Source: Armatimonadota bacterium
Lineage (GTDB): Bacteria; Armatimonadota; UBA5829; DTJY01
Assembly (NCBI GenBank): GCA_023511795.1
Contig: JAIMAU010000015.1
Coordinates: 1-43,380 of the forward strand
DNA: 43,380 nucleotides
Direction of reading: 5' to 3'
Shown: positions 42,401 to 43,380 of the stretch, one piece after another
How the letters are laid out: each line of letters opens with the position of its first letter
How positions within the stretch are numbered: the first letter of the stretch is position 1
The notes under the pieces: generated by a model
What the model was told of the DNA's origin: nothing
The model's input: the letters and a program-made list of their open reading frames with translations, nothing else
Databases searched by the model: none
Translations under genes and position numbers: made by a program

Positions 42401-42872
42401 TTCACCGGCATATGGCCTTTGGCCGTCGGAATATTTCACGGTTGTAGCCAAACCAAATGAAGAATCGAAACATCAGGTTTCATTCAAATATCCTCCAAAA
42501 GTTGATACGTTGAAAAATGCTGTTACTTGTAAAGGGCAGAGAATTAAAGTAAAACAAGGCAGATATTTAGCGCTCCATCTTTTGGCAGCGTCATCGCAGG
42601 ATGCAGAGGGAATATTTAGCTTTGAGTATGCAGGAGGAAGCATTAGCAAGAGATTATTTTTCTCAGCATGGAACAAAAGACCAAAACATGACGAAAAACC
42701 TGCTATAATTGCTCTTCACAAGCATTCACTGGATGGAGACAGACCCGGCGAAAAGTGTTATTTAAATCATTATGCCTTGCCACTTGATCCATCGAAAGAA
42801 CTGATAGCCATTCACCTTCCAAAGCTAGAGAGCGTAAAGGTCCTTGCAATTACACTGGAACATGGTGAATAA
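39462..42872 (+). CDS. Large secreted multidomain carbohydrate-active protein
   Basis: A 1136-residue protein with a signal peptide (QLILLSLTLSLVFAAGVSLRA). Residues ~30-200 resemble a CBM9-like/DOMON sugar-binding domain ('AWDNAFFYVAAEIQDPDIE', 'WEDDAIEVFLETDANR'). Residues ~250-560 look like a glycoside-hydrolase barrel, with 'FAPYYCNFQCDF' and a late 'VDSWNGFHEGSEVCPSRQYG' motif as in GH99/GH71-type endo-acting enzymes. Then come three Ig-like repeats (about 565-690, 695-810, 815-950), each with 'VRNAGTKPWYAGQG'-type segments and a 'YRWY' strand. The C-terminal ~190 residues are another beta-rich domain. The first two domains suggest binding and cleavage of polysaccharide outside the cell. 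The exact substrate is unknown. Confidence 0.75.
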   Translation: MLNTRQLILLSLTLSLVFAAGVSLRAADRVTCYTAWDNAFFYVAAEIQDPDIEATNTTHMSNPWEDDAIEVFLETDANRAPNRSANTFQMSVSAGGGSSFIVGESGIPKPKTIYTFKYAKKVQGTINKPEDKDIGYVIELAMPWREMGGPPKAGQIMGFNIICRMRGENAGFVSFSPNVKTEEDVQIPANWGTIKLVDVPTVIAIQDGAVVCRKVVTRPPLIDGNLSPGEWNPNMSFQMIKPEPTLLPPKQKYLIERLSFAPYYCNFQCDFQRSTTTENGEAMQLTDQPLYGVGPWFSGYRVQWHKEQCSEVRRAGIDIILPIYEGSEERSILFLVQALKELKAENRDYPLVAPLLNVPIVDKQNAGKINPNAQEVLYGKIKDFFLRVPEEFRATVQLPPEKGSCLANIVFFGQALSNTDLDTNAIEYCNKRFGEDFGGTRLIWIATNSLKPNFEAADGYWAPSAGLGLKYDDTGWIDIACIGPGYDDSAINNENPKIRSRMDGLAYRKDWDTLIAKQPNWVVVDSWNGFHEGSEVCPSRQYGVKYVGLTRINMLRFNGMRAYDAKFIKHNTPSVMLPGALYQINVTVRNAGTKPWYAGQGFFIACRWYKDGRLFADTGARLPIQVTVLAGQTLEKTVGIRAVDQDGKPLPEGDYELRWEMTGLRDTWFSAAGDTPLCVPVKVGTSPALGFTVVSSTMPTLAKAGSKYSVFLKLRNDGPNTWRAGTCNIGYRWFNPADESQPMLTIESAANLMSDVEPGRTVEVMTSVETPALSSPGGPSELVLKWDVFEEQNRLGSPGLGCASQLVYLDSDYGLRFVESTTPREMTAGKPTKVSLTVENVGPNFYPAGQVSIGYRWYYLDGVEAIWESKVAPLNAELKPADKITLQVTITPPLYDGNYLVVWDFVIDGKLWLSTIPAIRGNDILVVPVSVKKGKLEILNLDKMFDADVVSFDTNRSDGDFDGNGSTFPAEVLPPDATPVSPAYGLWPSEYFTVVAKPNEESKHQVSFKYPPKVDTLKNAVTCKGQRIKVKQGRYLALHLLAASSQDAEGIFSFEYAGGSISKRLFFSAWNKRPKHDEKPAIIALHKHSLDGDRPGEKCYLNHYALPLDPSKELIAIHLPKLESVKVLAITLEHGE

Positions 42873-42936
42873 AAGTTCTGTTAATAAGTCTGCATTTTTG
42901 GAACTTGTGATTTATAATCTTCAAATTTAATCAGGG

Positions 42937-43245
42937 CTATTCTTCTTTCTCCCTGGCAGCAAGCAAAGCTTCTACCTCTGCCATGCCTTCCTTTGCCTTC
43001 TCTGCGGCTATCGGGTCCAGATTATATAGGAGTTTGGTAAACTCGCCCATGTGAACGAGCTCCTCAAGAGCAACATCATACAAAACTTTCTTAGCATCTT
43101 GATTGTCAGTTGCATCCATATGGGCAGTGTAGATGTGAACGGCTTCGAGTTCAGCCGCTATGTCTAGCATTATTGCTCTTACAAGCTCACTATCTGTCAT
43201 TTTACGGTATGTCATTCCTGTAAATGGATTTATGAACTCCGGCAT
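42937..43245 (-). CDS. Ferritin-like protein, encapsulated-ferritin (EncFtn) type
   Basis: The 102-residue protein is a two-helix ferritin-like polypeptide. The residues of the Rhodospirillum rubrum EncFtn ferroxidase site occur at identical positions: Glu32, Tyr39, Glu62 and His65 (in AAELEAVHIY and ALEELVHMGEF), and Glu34 of the entry site is kept while Glu31 is Ala. Such proteins form a decameric ring that oxidises iron inside an encapsulin shell. No encapsulin gene is visible in the window; it could lie upstream of 43380 on the minus strand or elsewhere. The C-terminus (AAREKEE) shows no obvious encapsulin-targeting peptide. AGGAGG precedes the ATG at 43245. Confidence 0.8.
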   Translation of the reverse strand: MPEFINPFTGMTYRKMTDSELVRAIMLDIAAELEAVHIYTAHMDATDNQDAKKVLYDVALEELVHMGEFTKLLYNLDPIAAEKAKEGMAEVEALLAAREKEE

Positions 43246-43346
43246 TTCTATTTCTCCTCCTATTTTAATTAGTTGGTCGGTGTTTACTTTATATTACCCC
43301 ATAATGCATAACCTAAACGATTGCTGGGATGAACTCAAAAATAAAA

Positions 43347-43376
43347 AAAACCGGGTTTCGCTTGAAATCCGGTTTT
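43347..43376 (-). terminator. Terminator of a minus-strand gene outside the window
   Basis: Hairpin with arms AAAACCGGGTTTC (43347-43359) and GAAATCCGGTTTT (43364-43376), one G-U pair and a 4-nt loop; on the minus strand it ends in a run of eight T (complement of 43343-43350). It lies upstream of the ferritin-like gene, so it ends transcription of the gene beyond the right edge. Confidence 0.8.
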
Positions 43377-43380
43377 CTTG

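Noticed and set aside
42873..42936. AAGTTC...GAACTT inverted repeat between the large secreted protein and the ferritin-like gene, tested as a bidirectional terminator
   Set aside because: The stem is 6 bp with a loop of over 20 nt and no good T run, so it is not credible.
1..43380. CRISPR arrays, insertion sequences, tRNA or rRNA genes, phage genes
   Set aside because: No regular repeat-spacer arrays, transposase motifs, terminal inverted repeats or tRNA-like cloverleaf sequences were noticed in reading both strands. A tRNA or repeat-finder run would be decisive.

Overview
The window reads as a chromosomal segment of a diderm, carbohydrate-degrading bacterium of moderate GC. Outer-membrane biogenesis genes (an LptF/LptG-type permease and an LptD/OstA barrel), apolipoprotein N-acyltransferase, a TolC-type protein and several lipoproteins show that it has an outer membrane. 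The SecA with a large NBD2 insertion, the short type-II-like pseudopilin, and the abundance of Gfo/Idh/MocA oxidoreductases, sugar isomerases and secreted sugar-binding proteins suggest Armatimonadota or a similar uncultured lineage. That placement is inference; no rRNA or tRNA gene was seen.

Layout. 1-7.9 kb: the end of a uroporphyrinogen-decarboxylase-family gene, then lptF/G-lptD, a divergent lipoprotein, lnt, a metal-dependent cyclase and an overlapping archaemetzincin. 7.9-10.0 kb (minus strand): a pseudopilin and an HD-GYP phosphodiesterase. 10.3-17.4 kb: secA-prfB (RF2, with the classical +1 programmed frameshift), a stand-alone 5'-nucleotidase C-terminal domain protein, an M28 peptidase/glutaminyl-cyclase-like lipoprotein and tolC, closed by a strong terminator. 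17.4-20.1 kb: a possible 41-codon ORF, UDP-glucose dehydrogenase and a TPR protein. 20.3-25.8 kb: Gfo/Idh and sugar isomerase genes, a secreted BNR-4 (lyase-like) protein, a second Gfo/Idh and a divergent class II aldolase.

The most interesting part is 25.85-34.36 kb. Two divergent gene sets share an 89-bp promoter/operator region. Minus strand: HprK-like P-loop kinase, phosphosulfolactate synthase (ComA family), YeiH-type putative sulfite/sulfate exporter, LarA-type nickel-pincer racemase. Plus strand: Fsa/TalC-type transaldolase, aldehyde dehydrogenase, TauE/SafE exporter, ROK regulator. The plus-strand set has the gene content of the core of the sulfo-transaldolase (sulfo-TAL) sulfoquinovose pathway. 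The minus-strand set could take (S)-sulfolactate to (R)-sulfolactate (LarA), phosphorylate it (HprK-like kinase) and split it by reversed ComA to phosphoenolpyruvate and sulfite, with sulfite exported. That would be a full-carbon sulfoglycolysis route without SuyAB lyase. To my knowledge this combination is undescribed. It is a hypothesis from gene content, conserved residues and shared regulation.

34.4-43.4 kb: a serine beta-lactamase-like protein, a third Gfo/Idh lacking the usual EKP lysine, a small HExxH protein, an Lrp/AsnC regulator with a class I aminotransferase, a 1136-residue secreted multidomain carbohydrate-active protein, and a small ferritin-like protein whose metal-site residues match encapsulated ferritin (EncFtn).
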